Notes under the pieces: model-generated
Seen by the model: only the letters and a program-made list of their open reading frames with translations
Databases searched by the model: none
Told to the model about the DNA's origin: nothing
Made by a program: the position numbers and the translations under genes
NCBI RefSeq assembly: GCF_002211105.1
Contig: NZ_JPUA01000022.1
Location: 13,958 to 77,957 of the forward strand
Direction: 5' to 3'
Origin: Halomonas campaniensis
GTDB taxonomy: Bacteria > Pseudomonadota > Gammaproteobacteria > Pseudomonadales > Halomonadaceae
Length of the DNA stretch: 64,000 bases
Part shown: positions 1 through 8,649 of the stretch, piece by piece
Numbering within the stretch: the first letter of the stretch is position 1
Layout: each line of letters starts with the position of its first letter

Positions 1-1742
1 GCATCGCGACCCCCCTGCTAGGCGGATTGTTGCTGCTGGCCAGTACCTCCATGTTCGTCGGCAGCCTCTTCGTGGCACGCCGACGTATTAATCCGCCCGC
101 TCGGCTCTCCAAGGGGCCCTGGATGCGCCTGCCCAAGAGTCTAATGGCGTTTTCGCTAGGTGTTTTCCTAATCACTCTACCCACGGTGGGCCTACTGCCC
201 CAGGGTTTGCTTGAAGGTGGCAGTAGCTGGCTGCTGGCGCTGGTATTGGCGGGCGTTGTGGCCTGGGGCCTGGGGGAAATGTTTTTCGGCATGACCTGGG
301 GCGGGCCCATGAAGCACGCCTTCGCCGGTGCCTTGCACCTGGCCTTTCATCGTCGCGCCGAACGCTTTTCCACCAAGAAAGGGGGCGCTGGCCGATCAAC
401 GGGTCTCAAGGCACTCAACCTTGAGGATGAAGCGGCGCCTCTGGGCGTGGAAAAGCCAGCCGACTTTACCTGGAATCAACTGCTGGGCTTCGATGCCTGC
501 GTGCAGTGTGGTCGCTGCGAGGCGGTGTGCCCGGCATTTGCCGCCGGTCAGCCGCTCAATCCCAAGAAGCTGATCCAGGACATGGTGGTGGGCATGGCCG
601 GGGGCAGTGATGCCGCCTATGCTGGTTCTCCCTACCCCGGCAAGCCGGTAGGTGAACACGCTGGCTCGCCCCATGGGCCTATTGTGGCGCTACAGGGAAA
701 GGCTTTGGTCGACGCCGATACGCTCTGGTCCTGTACGACCTGCCGCGCCTGTGTCGAAGAGTGCCCGATGATGATCGAGCATGTGGATGCGATTGTCGAT
801 ATGCGCCGCCACCTGACCCTGGAGCGTGGCAAAACGCCCAACAAAGGCGCCGAAGTGCTCGATAATTTGATCGCCACCGACAATCCCGGCGGTTTCGACC
901 CTGGCTCGCGGCTCAACTGGGCGGCGGATCTTAACCTACCGCTCATGGCAGATCTTAAGCAGGTCGATGTGCTGCTGTGGTTGGGGGATGGCGCCTTTGA
1001 TATGCGCAACCAGCGTACCTTGCGCGCACTGGTCAAAGTGCTGCGCGCCGCTGAAGTCGATTTCGCAGTGTTGGGTACTGAAGAGCGCGATAGCGGCGAT
1101 GTGGCGCGGCGTCTGGGCGATGAAGCGACGTTCCAGTCTCTGGCGAAGCGCAATATTGCCACTCTGGCCAAGTATCGCTTCTTGCAGATTGTTACCTGCG
1201 ATCCCCACAGCTTTCATGTGCTGGGCAACGAGTATGGCGAACTGGGTGGCGACTATCAGGTTCGCCACCACAGCACCTTCATTGCCGAGCTATACGAGGC
1301 CGGTCGACTGGCGTTCGCACCTTGGAAAGGCGGCAGCGTCACCTATCACGACCCGTGTTACCTGGGGCGCTATAACGGTGAATACGAGGCACCGCGCAAC
1401 GTACTTAAGGCGCTGGGTATCGAGGTCAAGGAGATGGAGCGCTCCGGCTACCGCTCGCGCTGCTGCGGCGGCGGTGGTGGGGCACCGATTACCGATATTC
1501 CCGGCGAACGGCGGATTCCCGACATGCGCATGAATGACGTCAAAGAGAGCGGCGCCGAGCTGGTCGCAGTGGGCTGCCCTCAATGTACCGCCATGCTGGA
1601 AGGGGTGGTGGATGCCAGCGCCGAAGTGCGTGATATCGCCGAGCTGGTGGCCGATGCCTTGGTAGAGCGTCCCGCGGGTGATGCGTCTGATGGGCCCCGC
1701 CGGCCTGCTGCAACGACGACGGCTGAAGAGGTTACCGTATGA
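1..1742 (+). CDS. dgcB: Dimethylglycine catabolism Fe-S protein DgcB (5' partial)
   Basis: The frame is open to the left edge, so the true start lies outside and about 579 residues are visible. The N-terminal part is hydrophobic with membrane helices. Then come two ferredoxin-type 4Fe-4S motifs, CVQCGRCEAVCP (bases about 499-534) and CTTCRACVEECP (about 732-767). The C-terminal half has heterodisulfide-reductase-like Cys-rich segments (DPCYLGRYNG, SRCCGGGGG, CPQC). In Pseudomonas, DgcB works with the flavoenzyme DgcA to demethylate dimethylglycine to sarcosine; this protein probably passes electrons between DgcA, the ETF and the membrane. Its stop overlaps the ETF alpha start by 4 bases (ATGA), so the genes are translationally coupled. 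DgcA would be expected just upstream, off the window. The family call is firm; the exact electron route is inference. Confidence 0.88.
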   Translation, partial: IATPLLGGLLLLASTSMFVGSLFVARRRINPPARLSKGPWMRLPKSLMAFSLGVFLITLPTVGLLPQGLLEGGSSWLLALVLAGVVAWGLGEMFFGMTWGGPMKHAFAGALHLAFHRRAERFSTKKGGAGRSTGLKALNLEDEAAPLGVEKPADFTWNQLLGFDACVQCGRCEAVCPAFAAGQPLNPKKLIQDMVVGMAGGSDAAYAGSPYPGKPVGEHAGSPHGPIVALQGKALVDADTLWSCTTCRACVEECPMMIEHVDAIVDMRRHLTLERGKTPNKGAEVLDNLIATDNPGGFDPGSRLNWAADLNLPLMADLKQVDVLLWLGDGAFDMRNQRTLRALVKVLRAAEVDFAVLGTEERDSGDVARRLGDEATFQSLAKRNIATLAKYRFLQIVTCDPHSFHVLGNEYGELGGDYQVRHHSTFIAELYEAGRLAFAPWKGGSVTYHDPCYLGRYNGEYEAPRNVLKALGIEVKEMERSGYRSRCCGGGGGAPITDIPGERRIPDMRMNDVKESGAELVAVGCPQCTAMLEGVVDASAEVRDIAELVADALVERPAGDASDGPRRPAATTTAEEVTV

Positions 1743-3019
1743 GCGAGATTATACGTCGCGATCCGCGTCGCGAGTGGATCGCCCGGAATCGTCTGCACCC
1801 CGAGTACGCCACGGTGCTGGCCGCCCTGGGTGTACACAGGGGCGGCGGAGCGACCAGCGAATGGATGGGCCCCAACGGCGTGGTGCGCAAGAACCCTCGT
1901 GCCATCGGTTTTATCGGCCCTAATGGTGTCAAACGGATTGACCGCAGTGGCCTCCAGCAAGGAGGGCAGTCCACCGCGGCAACAACGGCGGCCCGCGATA
2001 GCCGCCGCACGGTGACCATTGATCAACCCGCCTTCCTGGTGGCTGTGGTGCCCGACCTGACCGGCGGGCGACTCTCCGGACATGACAAGGATCTGCTGGG
2101 CTTGGCACGGCGCCTGGCGGATGCCGACGCCGAGCATCCTGGCGCCGTGGTGGCGATCCTCTTTGGCGAGCATAAGGAAGAGGCGCTGGGCGAAGCTGGC
2201 ATCGATCGCGTCGTGCATCTTGATGATGAGTTTTACGCGGGGTTCTCGCCTGAAGCGCGCCTGGCGGCTTTAAGCGCCGTCGAGCGGGAGATGACGCCGC
2301 GCTTCTGGTTGCTGCCTGACTCCCCGCTGGGGGGCGCCGACCTGGGGCGGCGTCTGTCCTTGCGCTTGGGCGAACGCGCTGCCACGGGGGTGTGGCAGAT
2401 CGAAGCTGACCACGAGTCTCCACTGGGTTGGCGCTGTACGGCTCGTGGCGGCGCCGGAAGCCTGGATATCCAGCGCCCTCTGCCGCGGGTTGCCCTGGCG
2501 CTGGCCGAGTGCGCCGAACCGGTGGACGAGACCCGGCATGCGGCCGAGCACCTGACCCTGGCAGCGTCAATCCCCACCACTCTATCGCGCATTGAAGACC
2601 TGGGGCAGGTGGCGGTGGATCCCGCCGGCGTGGCGCTGGCCGAGGCCGAGTTCATCCTCTCCGGCGGCAACGGTGTTAAAGAGTGGGATGCCTTCCACCA
2701 TGCCGCGAAAGTCCTCGGCGCTACCGAAGGGGCGTCCCGTGTCGCGGTGGACGACGGCTTTATGGCCCGCGATCGGCAGGTGGGTGCGACCGGCACCTGG
2801 GTAACCGCCCGAGTCTATATGGCGGTGGGTATTTCAGGCGCTATCCAGCATCTGCAGGGCATTCAGCGCTGCGACAAAGTGGTGGCGATCAATCTCGATC
2901 CGGGGTGCGACATCATCAAGCGCGCCGACCTGGCGGTGATTGGCGACAGCACGCAAATTCTGGCCGCATTAGTGGCCATGGTGGAACAGCAGCGGGGAGG
3001 TCAGCGCGATGCAGCCTGA
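1739..3019 (+). CDS. etfA: Electron transfer flavoprotein alpha subunit, DgcB-associated
   Basis: This is a FixB/EtfA family protein of 426 residues, longer than the usual roughly 310. The first ~95 residues are an extension with a twice-repeated GPNGV motif (WMGPNGVVRKN, then IGPNGVKRID). The EtfA N-domain follows (from about FLVAVVPDLTGG), and the C-terminal FAD domain is recognisable by AVGISGAIQH and INLDPGCDIIKRADL. ETF alpha binds FAD and carries electrons from a dehydrogenase to the quinone pool. Being coupled to dgcB and etfB, it most likely serves dimethylglycine (and perhaps sarcosine) oxidation rather than fatty acid oxidation. It overlaps dgcB by 4 bases and etfB by 11. Confidence 0.9.
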   Translation: MSEIIRRDPRREWIARNRLHPEYATVLAALGVHRGGGATSEWMGPNGVVRKNPRAIGFIGPNGVKRIDRSGLQQGGQSTAATTAARDSRRTVTIDQPAFLVAVVPDLTGGRLSGHDKDLLGLARRLADADAEHPGAVVAILFGEHKEEALGEAGIDRVVHLDDEFYAGFSPEARLAALSAVEREMTPRFWLLPDSPLGGADLGRRLSLRLGERAATGVWQIEADHESPLGWRCTARGGAGSLDIQRPLPRVALALAECAEPVDETRHAAEHLTLAASIPTTLSRIEDLGQVAVDPAGVALAEAEFILSGGNGVKEWDAFHHAAKVLGATEGASRVAVDDGFMARDRQVGATGTWVTARVYMAVGISGAIQHLQGIQRCDKVVAINLDPGCDIIKRADLAVIGDSTQILAALVAMVEQQRGGQRDAA

Positions 3020-3827
3020 TCGACAGCAACAACAGCAGGGAATCGATGTGGCAGTGCTGGTCTCCATAGGCCGTCACCCGACAACCGGACGCGCGCGGCG
3101 CGCCGAACAGGATGCCCGGGGCCTGGAGCTAGCGCTGGCCATGGAAGCCGAACTGCCGGGCACTCGGATTAGCGTACTGCATGCGGGGCCCCAGGCGGAT
3201 GACAGCGAATCGGCGCTACGCGGCTACCTGGGCATGGGGCTTGAATCCATGACCTTGCTCGAACAGCCCGCGGGCAGTGATGCCATTCTGTCCCTGGTGG
3301 AGCATTTAGCCGCTACCTCGCCCCAGCTAGTGATCACCGGTGCCCGGGCAGAGCGCGGTGAAGGCTCTGGGCTTTTGCCCTATGCGTTGGCAGAACATCT
3401 CGGCTGGCCATTGGTGAATAGCTTGGCATCGATAGAAAAGGTGGAAAATGGCGTGGTAACGCTGCTTCAGGCGTTGCCAAGGGGCCAGCGTCGCCGTCTC
3501 AAGGTGCGTCTGCCCGCTATCATCAGTGTGGATGAAGCAGCGCCGGCGGCGCGTCAAAGCGCCTTCGGCCCGGCGCGTCGCGCCACCTTTGCGGTTACGC
3601 CGACGACCCCTGAAGCCGACAGCGAGCTGGCCCAGTGGCAACTTGCCCTAGCGCGTAAACGGCCTAAGCGTCTGAAAATCGTTAAAGCTGCGTCGGCCAG
3701 GGATCGCTTCAAGGCGGCAGCGGCCAAGTCCGAGGGCAAAGGCGGGCAGGTGCTCACCGATGTGACCCCCGAGCAGGGCGCCGAGGCGATCTACAAGTTG
3801 CTCAAGGAGGAAGAGGTGCTGCGCTGA
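3009..3827 (+). CDS. etfB: Electron transfer flavoprotein beta subunit, DgcB-associated
   Basis: This FixA/EtfB family protein (272 residues) pairs with the alpha subunit encoded just before it. Its ATG lies inside the end of etfA, and a GGAGG ribosome-binding site sits 8 bases ahead. The ETF-beta fold is recognisable from the segments LELALAMEAELPG and GARAERGEGSGLLPYALAEH and from the LPAIISVDE strand. The N-terminus (a run of glutamines) and the basic C-terminal tail differ from general-purpose ETF-beta, as expected of the specialised form found in dimethylglycine operons. It is the last gene of the dgc-etf transcript; a strong hairpin terminator follows 28 bases after the stop. Confidence 0.88.
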   Translation: MQPDRQQQQQGIDVAVLVSIGRHPTTGRARRAEQDARGLELALAMEAELPGTRISVLHAGPQADDSESALRGYLGMGLESMTLLEQPAGSDAILSLVEHLAATSPQLVITGARAERGEGSGLLPYALAEHLGWPLVNSLASIEKVENGVVTLLQALPRGQRRRLKVRLPAIISVDEAAPAARQSAFGPARRATFAVTPTTPEADSELAQWQLALARKRPKRLKIVKAASARDRFKAAAAKSEGKGGQVLTDVTPEQGAEAIYKLLKEEEVLR

Positions 3828-3854
3828 AACGCATCACGCCTCTAACCATCGTTC

Positions 3855-3879
3855 AAGCCCGCTTCCCTGCGGGCTTTTT
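3855..3879 (+). terminator. Rho-independent terminator after etfB
   Basis: An 8-bp perfect stem (AAGCCCGC with GCGGGCTT) and a 6-base loop run into a TTTTT tract. It closes the dgcB-etfA-etfB unit just before the convergent DMT transporter gene. Confidence 0.85.
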
Positions 3880-3908
3880 GTTGGGTGATGGCCCACACGA
3901 CGCATTGA

Positions 3909-4796
3909 CTATTTGCCAACAAAGCCCGGATAAAGCTGAAGGCGCTGTCTCTCCAGACGCAAGCCTATCCAGGCATGCAGTACCAGCACCAGGATGACCA
4001 CACCACCACCGAGCAGCGTCGAGGTGGTGGGTGTCTCACCTAATAACCACCACACCCATAGCGTGCCCAGCGCGGTTTCGACCAAATAAAACAGCGCCAC
4101 TTCCGTTGACGACAGATAGCGAGTGGCGCTGTTGATCAGCACCGTGGCCAAGGGCATCTGCACCAGCCCCATCAGTGCCAGTACGCCATAGCGTTGGGCA
4201 TCCAGATCCAACGGCGAGGCCATGGGCAGGGCAACCGTCGCAGAGAGCAGCCCACCACCGGCAACCACCGTCATAGGGTCAATCGCTGGATAGCGTCGCA
4301 GTAGAGTCAGGTTACCGCCGATAGCTGCCGCGGCCGCCAAGGCATAAAGATTACCTACCAGCATCCCCATGGCCCCTTCTCCCATGAACACCAGGCCCAT
4401 GCCCAGCATGCAGACAGCAATGGCCACCAGCGTTCGCAGCGCGACTTTTTCACCCAGGAAAATCCTTGAAAACAGCGCAGCAAACAGCGGCGCGGTGCTC
4501 AGGATCACCACCACGTTGGCCACGTTGGCGTTCATGACCGCCAGCACAAAAAGGCTGGAGATGAGACCCAGCAGTATGGCTGAGGCTAGCGAGGAAAAGG
4601 GGTTGCTTCTCAGCGTTGCCAGTCGCTTGCTAACACTACACAGCACCCCCAGCACGCAGAACATTAATATTCCGCGCCAGAATACGATGGTCCAGCCATC
4701 AGTATCGGACAAGCGTATCAACAGACCGTCGAAGCTGAGGCATACCACACCGAGTATCACGATAAGCAGGCCGCGCTGGTACGAACTTAGCTGCAT
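3909..4796 (-). CDS. DMT family (EamA) permease
   Basis: A 295-residue inner-membrane protein with about ten hydrophobic helices arranged as two EamA repeats, the usual size for the drug/metabolite transporter superfamily. Typical segments include the first helix pair ending at LIRLSDTDGWTIVFWRG and the second-repeat motif LFYLVETALGTLWVWWLLGE. An AGGAG ribosome-binding site lies 8 bases before the ATG. Substrate cannot be read from sequence; DMT proteins usually export amino acids or small metabolites. It follows the sodium:solute symporter gene on the same strand, but a terminator lies between them, so it probably has its own promoter or depends on read-through. A role in exporting an intermediate of betaine breakdown is only a guess. 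Confidence 0.85.
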   Translation of the reverse strand: MQLSSYQRGLLIVILGVVCLSFDGLLIRLSDTDGWTIVFWRGILMFCVLGVLCSVSKRLATLRSNPFSSLASAILLGLISSLFVLAVMNANVANVVVILSTAPLFAALFSRIFLGEKVALRTLVAIAVCMLGMGLVFMGEGAMGMLVGNLYALAAAAAIGGNLTLLRRYPAIDPMTVVAGGGLLSATVALPMASPLDLDAQRYGVLALMGLVQMPLATVLINSATRYLSSTEVALFYLVETALGTLWVWWLLGETPTTSTLLGGGVVILVLVLHAWIGLRLERQRLQLYPGFVGK

Positions 4797-4816
4797 GATC
4801 CTATCTCCTGGTCAGC

Positions 4817-4853
4817 AAAAAAAACTAACCGCCCGCCGGGTAGGCGAGCGGTT
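4817..4853 (-). terminator. Terminator after the sodium:solute symporter gene
   Basis: Read on the minus strand, an AACCGC...GCGGTT stem, extended by further GC pairs, is followed by eight T residues. It lies between the symporter stop and the DMT gene. A second hairpin (AGGCCAA/TTGGCCT, 4868-4887) lies just before it without a T tract. Confidence 0.8.
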
Positions 4854-4908
4854 GAGTGATTAGTAGCAGGCCAATGATCGTTGGCCTACTCGGGTTGGGT
4901 CTCGGCGC

Positions 4909-6657
4909 TTAACGATTGTCCGCCATGACCGTGCTCGCCGGGGCGGCTTTCTGATCAGGACGAACCAGCCAGTAGCCTACGGCCCCGGCGATAAACAGCA
5001 TGCTGCCGCAACCTATCGCCAGCAGGTAAGCTCCTTGAACCGCACCGGATGCGAGCGCGAAGCGCTCGGCAAATCCGGCTAACGTCGCCGCGTACTGCTG
5101 CCACAAAAACAGCCCGATGGCGACTCCAGAGAGCATGGTGCATATCGCGATCCAACGGGTGCCCGATACCCAACCGCTTACCGCGCCGCTATCAAACTCA
5201 TGCAGGAAAGCCCGGTACGCTGTCTCTGCCTGACTTACACGCGTCATTTTTGACGCCAGCGTAATCGCTACCAGCGCCATCAGCGTACTCAGCAGCACCG
5301 GATGCAGATAAACCGGCAGGCTGAGCCACTCGGCCTGCACCATCAACGAGAGAGCGACATTGCCGACAAAGCCCACGGCCAAGCCCCAGCTCGCGCCTGC
5401 GGCGGTGATCCTGCGACTCCAGATGCTCATCAACGCCACCGGGCCCCAGGAGGAGGCAAACAGGGTGGCGGCAAACCACACCACCGACATCACTGCCGGC
5501 GGTTGGAACAGCGCGAGCAGCAGTGCTATCAGGCCCGCGCCAAGCACCGCCATACGGCTTTTGCGCATGGCCGATTTTTCGTCGGTTGAGGCGGGCAGGA
5601 TATCGTTGGAAAGGCTAAAACCAATGATCGACAGAAACGTCGAGCAGGACGAGAGCCCAGCAGCGAACACCCCGGTCAGAATGACCACCCCAAGCCAGGT
5701 AGGCAGCACGTTGAGGGCCACCCATATCATGGAGCGTTCAGGGTCGAGCTGCGGGTCATAAAGGTTGATCGCCGCGCCAGTCATCATCATTAGAGCGTAG
5801 AAAACGGCAAGTGCCACGGCGGTCAGCATGGCCGAGCGCATCACCACGTGCTCGTTGCGGGCCATCAGGTAGCGGCTGGATTGCCAGGGACTTGCCGCCA
5901 GCACCGCCGCCCAGACCAGGCCCAGCGTCAGGCCCCAGATCAGCGCCTCGCCGGGAGAGGAGAAGCTGGCCTCCGGCCCTTCGATCACCCCATGCCACAG
6001 CGCGATGCCGGGCTTGTCCGTCTGAATCAGCAGCCCTTCGACGACCCCGCTCCAACCGCCTAAGTCCTGAATGACATACAGCGAGCCGCCCACTGCGGCC
6101 AGCGAGAAGATCACGAACATGATGGTGTCGGTCAGCATGACCCCCGGTGAGCCGGAGTAGAGGATGAAACCGGTATAGGTCGCCCACACCAGCACCAGGC
6201 CCACCCAGTAGGGCATCCCGGTCAATTCCGAAAACATGATGCCCGCGCCCTGCATTACGCCCAGCAGGTAAGCGCCCAGGCCGACGATCGTGGTGAGCCC
6301 GGCAATGGCCTGCACCCGGCGCGAGGCAAAGCGTTTACCGAAGAACTCCGGCACGGTACGTGCCCCGCTGCGGCGCAGATAGCGGCCAAACACCAGCGCG
6401 CCCAGCAGGCAGCCCGAGGTGCTCACCGCCGCAAAGATCAACATGACAAACGGATAGCCCTGATAGGCAAAACCCGTCTCGCCGAGAAAGGCGCTGGTGC
6501 TTAAGTAGCTGGCCACCAGCGTGCCCAGTATAAAGAAGGTGGGCGCATTGCGACCGGCGACCAGATAGTCATCCAGCCCCTTGACGCGCCGCCCGGCCAG
6601 ATGGCCGATGACAAAATAGCCGACCAGACTCAGCAGTATTGCGATGGTGTAGATCAT
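4909..6657 (-). CDS. Sodium:solute symporter (SSS family)
   Basis: A 582-residue membrane protein with 13 or more hydrophobic helices. The N-terminus (VIGHLAGRRVKGLDDYLVAG) is the standard opening of SSS carriers such as PutP, PanF and ActP, followed by the conserved STSAFLGETGFAYQGYP stretch that belongs to the sodium-binding core. These carriers couple sodium entry to uptake of an organic solute. Substrate is not evident; proline/betaine-like compounds, carboxylates or sarcosine are all possible. It sits between the dgc-etf operon and a BCCT betaine-type transporter, which favours a compound of the same pathway. The ribosome-binding site before the ATG is weak. Confidence 0.85.
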   Translation of the reverse strand: MIYTIAILLSLVGYFVIGHLAGRRVKGLDDYLVAGRNAPTFFILGTLVASYLSTSAFLGETGFAYQGYPFVMLIFAAVSTSGCLLGALVFGRYLRRSGARTVPEFFGKRFASRRVQAIAGLTTIVGLGAYLLGVMQGAGIMFSELTGMPYWVGLVLVWATYTGFILYSGSPGVMLTDTIMFVIFSLAAVGGSLYVIQDLGGWSGVVEGLLIQTDKPGIALWHGVIEGPEASFSSPGEALIWGLTLGLVWAAVLAASPWQSSRYLMARNEHVVMRSAMLTAVALAVFYALMMMTGAAINLYDPQLDPERSMIWVALNVLPTWLGVVILTGVFAAGLSSCSTFLSIIGFSLSNDILPASTDEKSAMRKSRMAVLGAGLIALLLALFQPPAVMSVVWFAATLFASSWGPVALMSIWSRRITAAGASWGLAVGFVGNVALSLMVQAEWLSLPVYLHPVLLSTLMALVAITLASKMTRVSQAETAYRAFLHEFDSGAVSGWVSGTRWIAICTMLSGVAIGLFLWQQYAATLAGFAERFALASGAVQGAYLLAIGCGSMLFIAGAVGYWLVRPDQKAAPASTVMADNR

Positions 6658-6771
6658 GGAAATAGCCGTGGAGTTGTTGACGTTGTTTAGCTATGGTGCA
6701 GCGCTTTACCTGCCTTCTCATTGCCATTAGCGGCACACAGTGCCGGAATCACGACACCATATCCGCAAACC

Positions 6772-6799
6772 AAAAGGGGCGCCATGGCATTGGCGCCCC
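6772..6799 (-). terminator. Terminator after the BCCT gene
   Basis: A perfect 8-bp GC-rich stem (GGGGCGCC with GGCGCCCC) with an 8-base loop; on the minus strand it is followed by TTTT. It ends the BCCT transporter transcript. Confidence 0.82.
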
Positions 6800-6824
6800 C
6801 GAAAGCAACAGATGGTTGGTTTGA

Positions 6825-8405
6825 TTAGCTAGCGATTTTAGGCATCGCGTTGCTCTGCTGCCACTCTTTGTGAAGCCCTTTGTAGAGGCTGAAACACATC
6901 AGCAAGAGTACCAGTGTAAAGGGCAGCCCTGTGGCCACCGCGCCCGCCTGCAGTGCGCTGAGTGCCGTGCTCCCTCCGCCATACAGCAACACACCAGCAA
7001 TCACGCCTTCAAGCGTTGCCCAGAATACCCGCTGACTCTTGGGCGCATCGGTCTTGCCACCGGCGGTGATGTTGTCGATGACCAGCGAGCCGGAGTCGGA
7101 CGAGGTAATAAAGAACACCAACACCAGAATAATCGCCAGCGTCGAGGTGATACTGGTCAGGGGCAACTGCTCCAGCATATGGAACATGGCAAGCGAAACG
7201 TCGCCAATACCGTTAGCCAGTTCACCCACACCGTTGGCAGCCTGATAAAGCGCAGTGCCGCCAAAGGCGCTCATCCACACCAGTGTGACCAGCGTGGGTA
7301 CCAGCAGTACGGCGATGAGAAACTCACGAACCGTGCGCCCCCGTGATACACGAGCGATAAACATGCCGACAAACGGTGACCAGGAGATCCACCACGCCCA
7401 ATAGAAGACGGTCCAGCCGTGGTACCAGGTGTCATCATCGCGGCCAATCCAGTTCGACAGCGGCAGCAGGTGGCTTGCGTAGTCCAGTGCGGTGGTGCCA
7501 ATCCCCGTCAGAATCATCAGGGTAGGCCCTGCCACCACCACAAACAGCAGCAACGCCGCCGCGATGACCATGTTGATATTCGAGAACAGCTTAACGCCAC
7601 CGTCGATACCCCGCCATACCGAGATCAGCGCAATGACCGTGACCACCACGATAATTGCCAACTGGGTACCGATGGTATTAGGGACATCGAACAGGTAGGC
7701 GAGGCCGCCAGCTGCCTGGGTAGCGCCAAACCCAAGTGAGGTAGCCAAGCCAAAAATGGTGGCCAGCACGGCAAGAATATCGATGATATGGCCCGCCCAG
7801 CCGCGCGTTCGCTCGCCTAGGATGGGGTAGAAAGCGGAGCGAAGCGTCAGCGGCAAGCCCTTGTTATAGGAAAAGAAGGCCAGCGAGAGTGCCACCACGC
7901 CATAAATGGCCCAGGGGTGCAGTCCCCAGTGGAACATGGTTGCCCCCATGGCGGCGCTGGCGCCCTCCGGCGTCCCTGCCGGTGTATTCAAGGGCGTTCC
8001 ATACCAGTCGGTGTAGTAGGCTACGGGCTCAGCAACGCTCCAGAACATCAGGCCAATACCCATGCCCGCTGCAAACAGCATGGCGAACCAGGAGGTGCGC
8101 GAGTATTCAGGTTTTGCATCCTTACCGCCTAGCCGAATCCGCCCGAGTGGCAAGCAGATCAGTACAAGGCAAAACACCACAAAAATATTGCCAGCGATCA
8201 TAAACAGCCAGTCGAAGTGTTCGATCGACCAGTTTTTGGCAAGCCCTAAGTGGGTATTAGCAGCATCTGGATAGACCAGCGCGTAGATAATAAACAGTAG
8301 GATGGCGAGAGCGGAAAGCGGAAAGACGGGGTTATGAAAGTCCAACCCCAATATCTGAGTATTGTCCTGTCCGGGCGACAGAACCGGGTCGTCGTTGTTA
8401 TTCAT
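6825..8405 (-). CDS. BCCT family betaine/choline/carnitine transporter
   Basis: A 526-residue inner-membrane carrier with 12 predicted helices. The BCCT signature is plain: GMGIGLMFWSVAEP at residues 114-127 and the aromatic substrate-box stretch FYWAWWISWSPFVGMF in the middle, followed by RVSRGRTVREF. BCCT proteins bring in quaternary ammonium compounds with sodium or protons. The short soluble C-terminus lacks the long charged tail of osmosensing BetP/BetT types, which suits a role in feeding catabolism rather than osmoregulation (inference). The gene is divergent from fdhA and shares a 244-base intergenic region with it. An AAGGAAA ribosome-binding site precedes the ATG. Betaine is the likely substrate, from the neighbours. 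Confidence 0.9.
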   Translation of the reverse strand: MNNNDDPVLSPGQDNTQILGLDFHNPVFPLSALAILLFIIYALVYPDAANTHLGLAKNWSIEHFDWLFMIAGNIFVVFCLVLICLPLGRIRLGGKDAKPEYSRTSWFAMLFAAGMGIGLMFWSVAEPVAYYTDWYGTPLNTPAGTPEGASAAMGATMFHWGLHPWAIYGVVALSLAFFSYNKGLPLTLRSAFYPILGERTRGWAGHIIDILAVLATIFGLATSLGFGATQAAGGLAYLFDVPNTIGTQLAIIVVVTVIALISVWRGIDGGVKLFSNINMVIAAALLLFVVVAGPTLMILTGIGTTALDYASHLLPLSNWIGRDDDTWYHGWTVFYWAWWISWSPFVGMFIARVSRGRTVREFLIAVLLVPTLVTLVWMSAFGGTALYQAANGVGELANGIGDVSLAMFHMLEQLPLTSITSTLAIILVLVFFITSSDSGSLVIDNITAGGKTDAPKSQRVFWATLEGVIAGVLLYGGGSTALSALQAGAVATGLPFTLVLLLMCFSLYKGLHKEWQQSNAMPKIAS

Positions 8406-8649
8406 CAGGTTTCCTTGGTGGCTCTTGTTAGACGTCGGGTATGCATCACCATTGCCGACGCTATGAATTGTTGGGCCTGTTTCAAAAGAGGAATGTCGTG
8501 AAAGCGACCTCTATCTATTCGTCTTGGCTAGGATGTCTTGAATAGATACGTGAGTGCCTTATTCGGGTAAGTCCTTAAGCGCGGAGGGGATAGGGTGGGA
8601 AAGCGCCATCAACCATCATGAACAGAACAATAAACCACAGGAGCCAGCC

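Noticed and set aside
4868..4887. Hairpin AGGCCAA/TTGGCCT after the symporter gene as a separate terminator
   Set aside because: It lacks a T tract; the hairpin at 4817-4853 with eight T residues on the minus strand is the better terminator.
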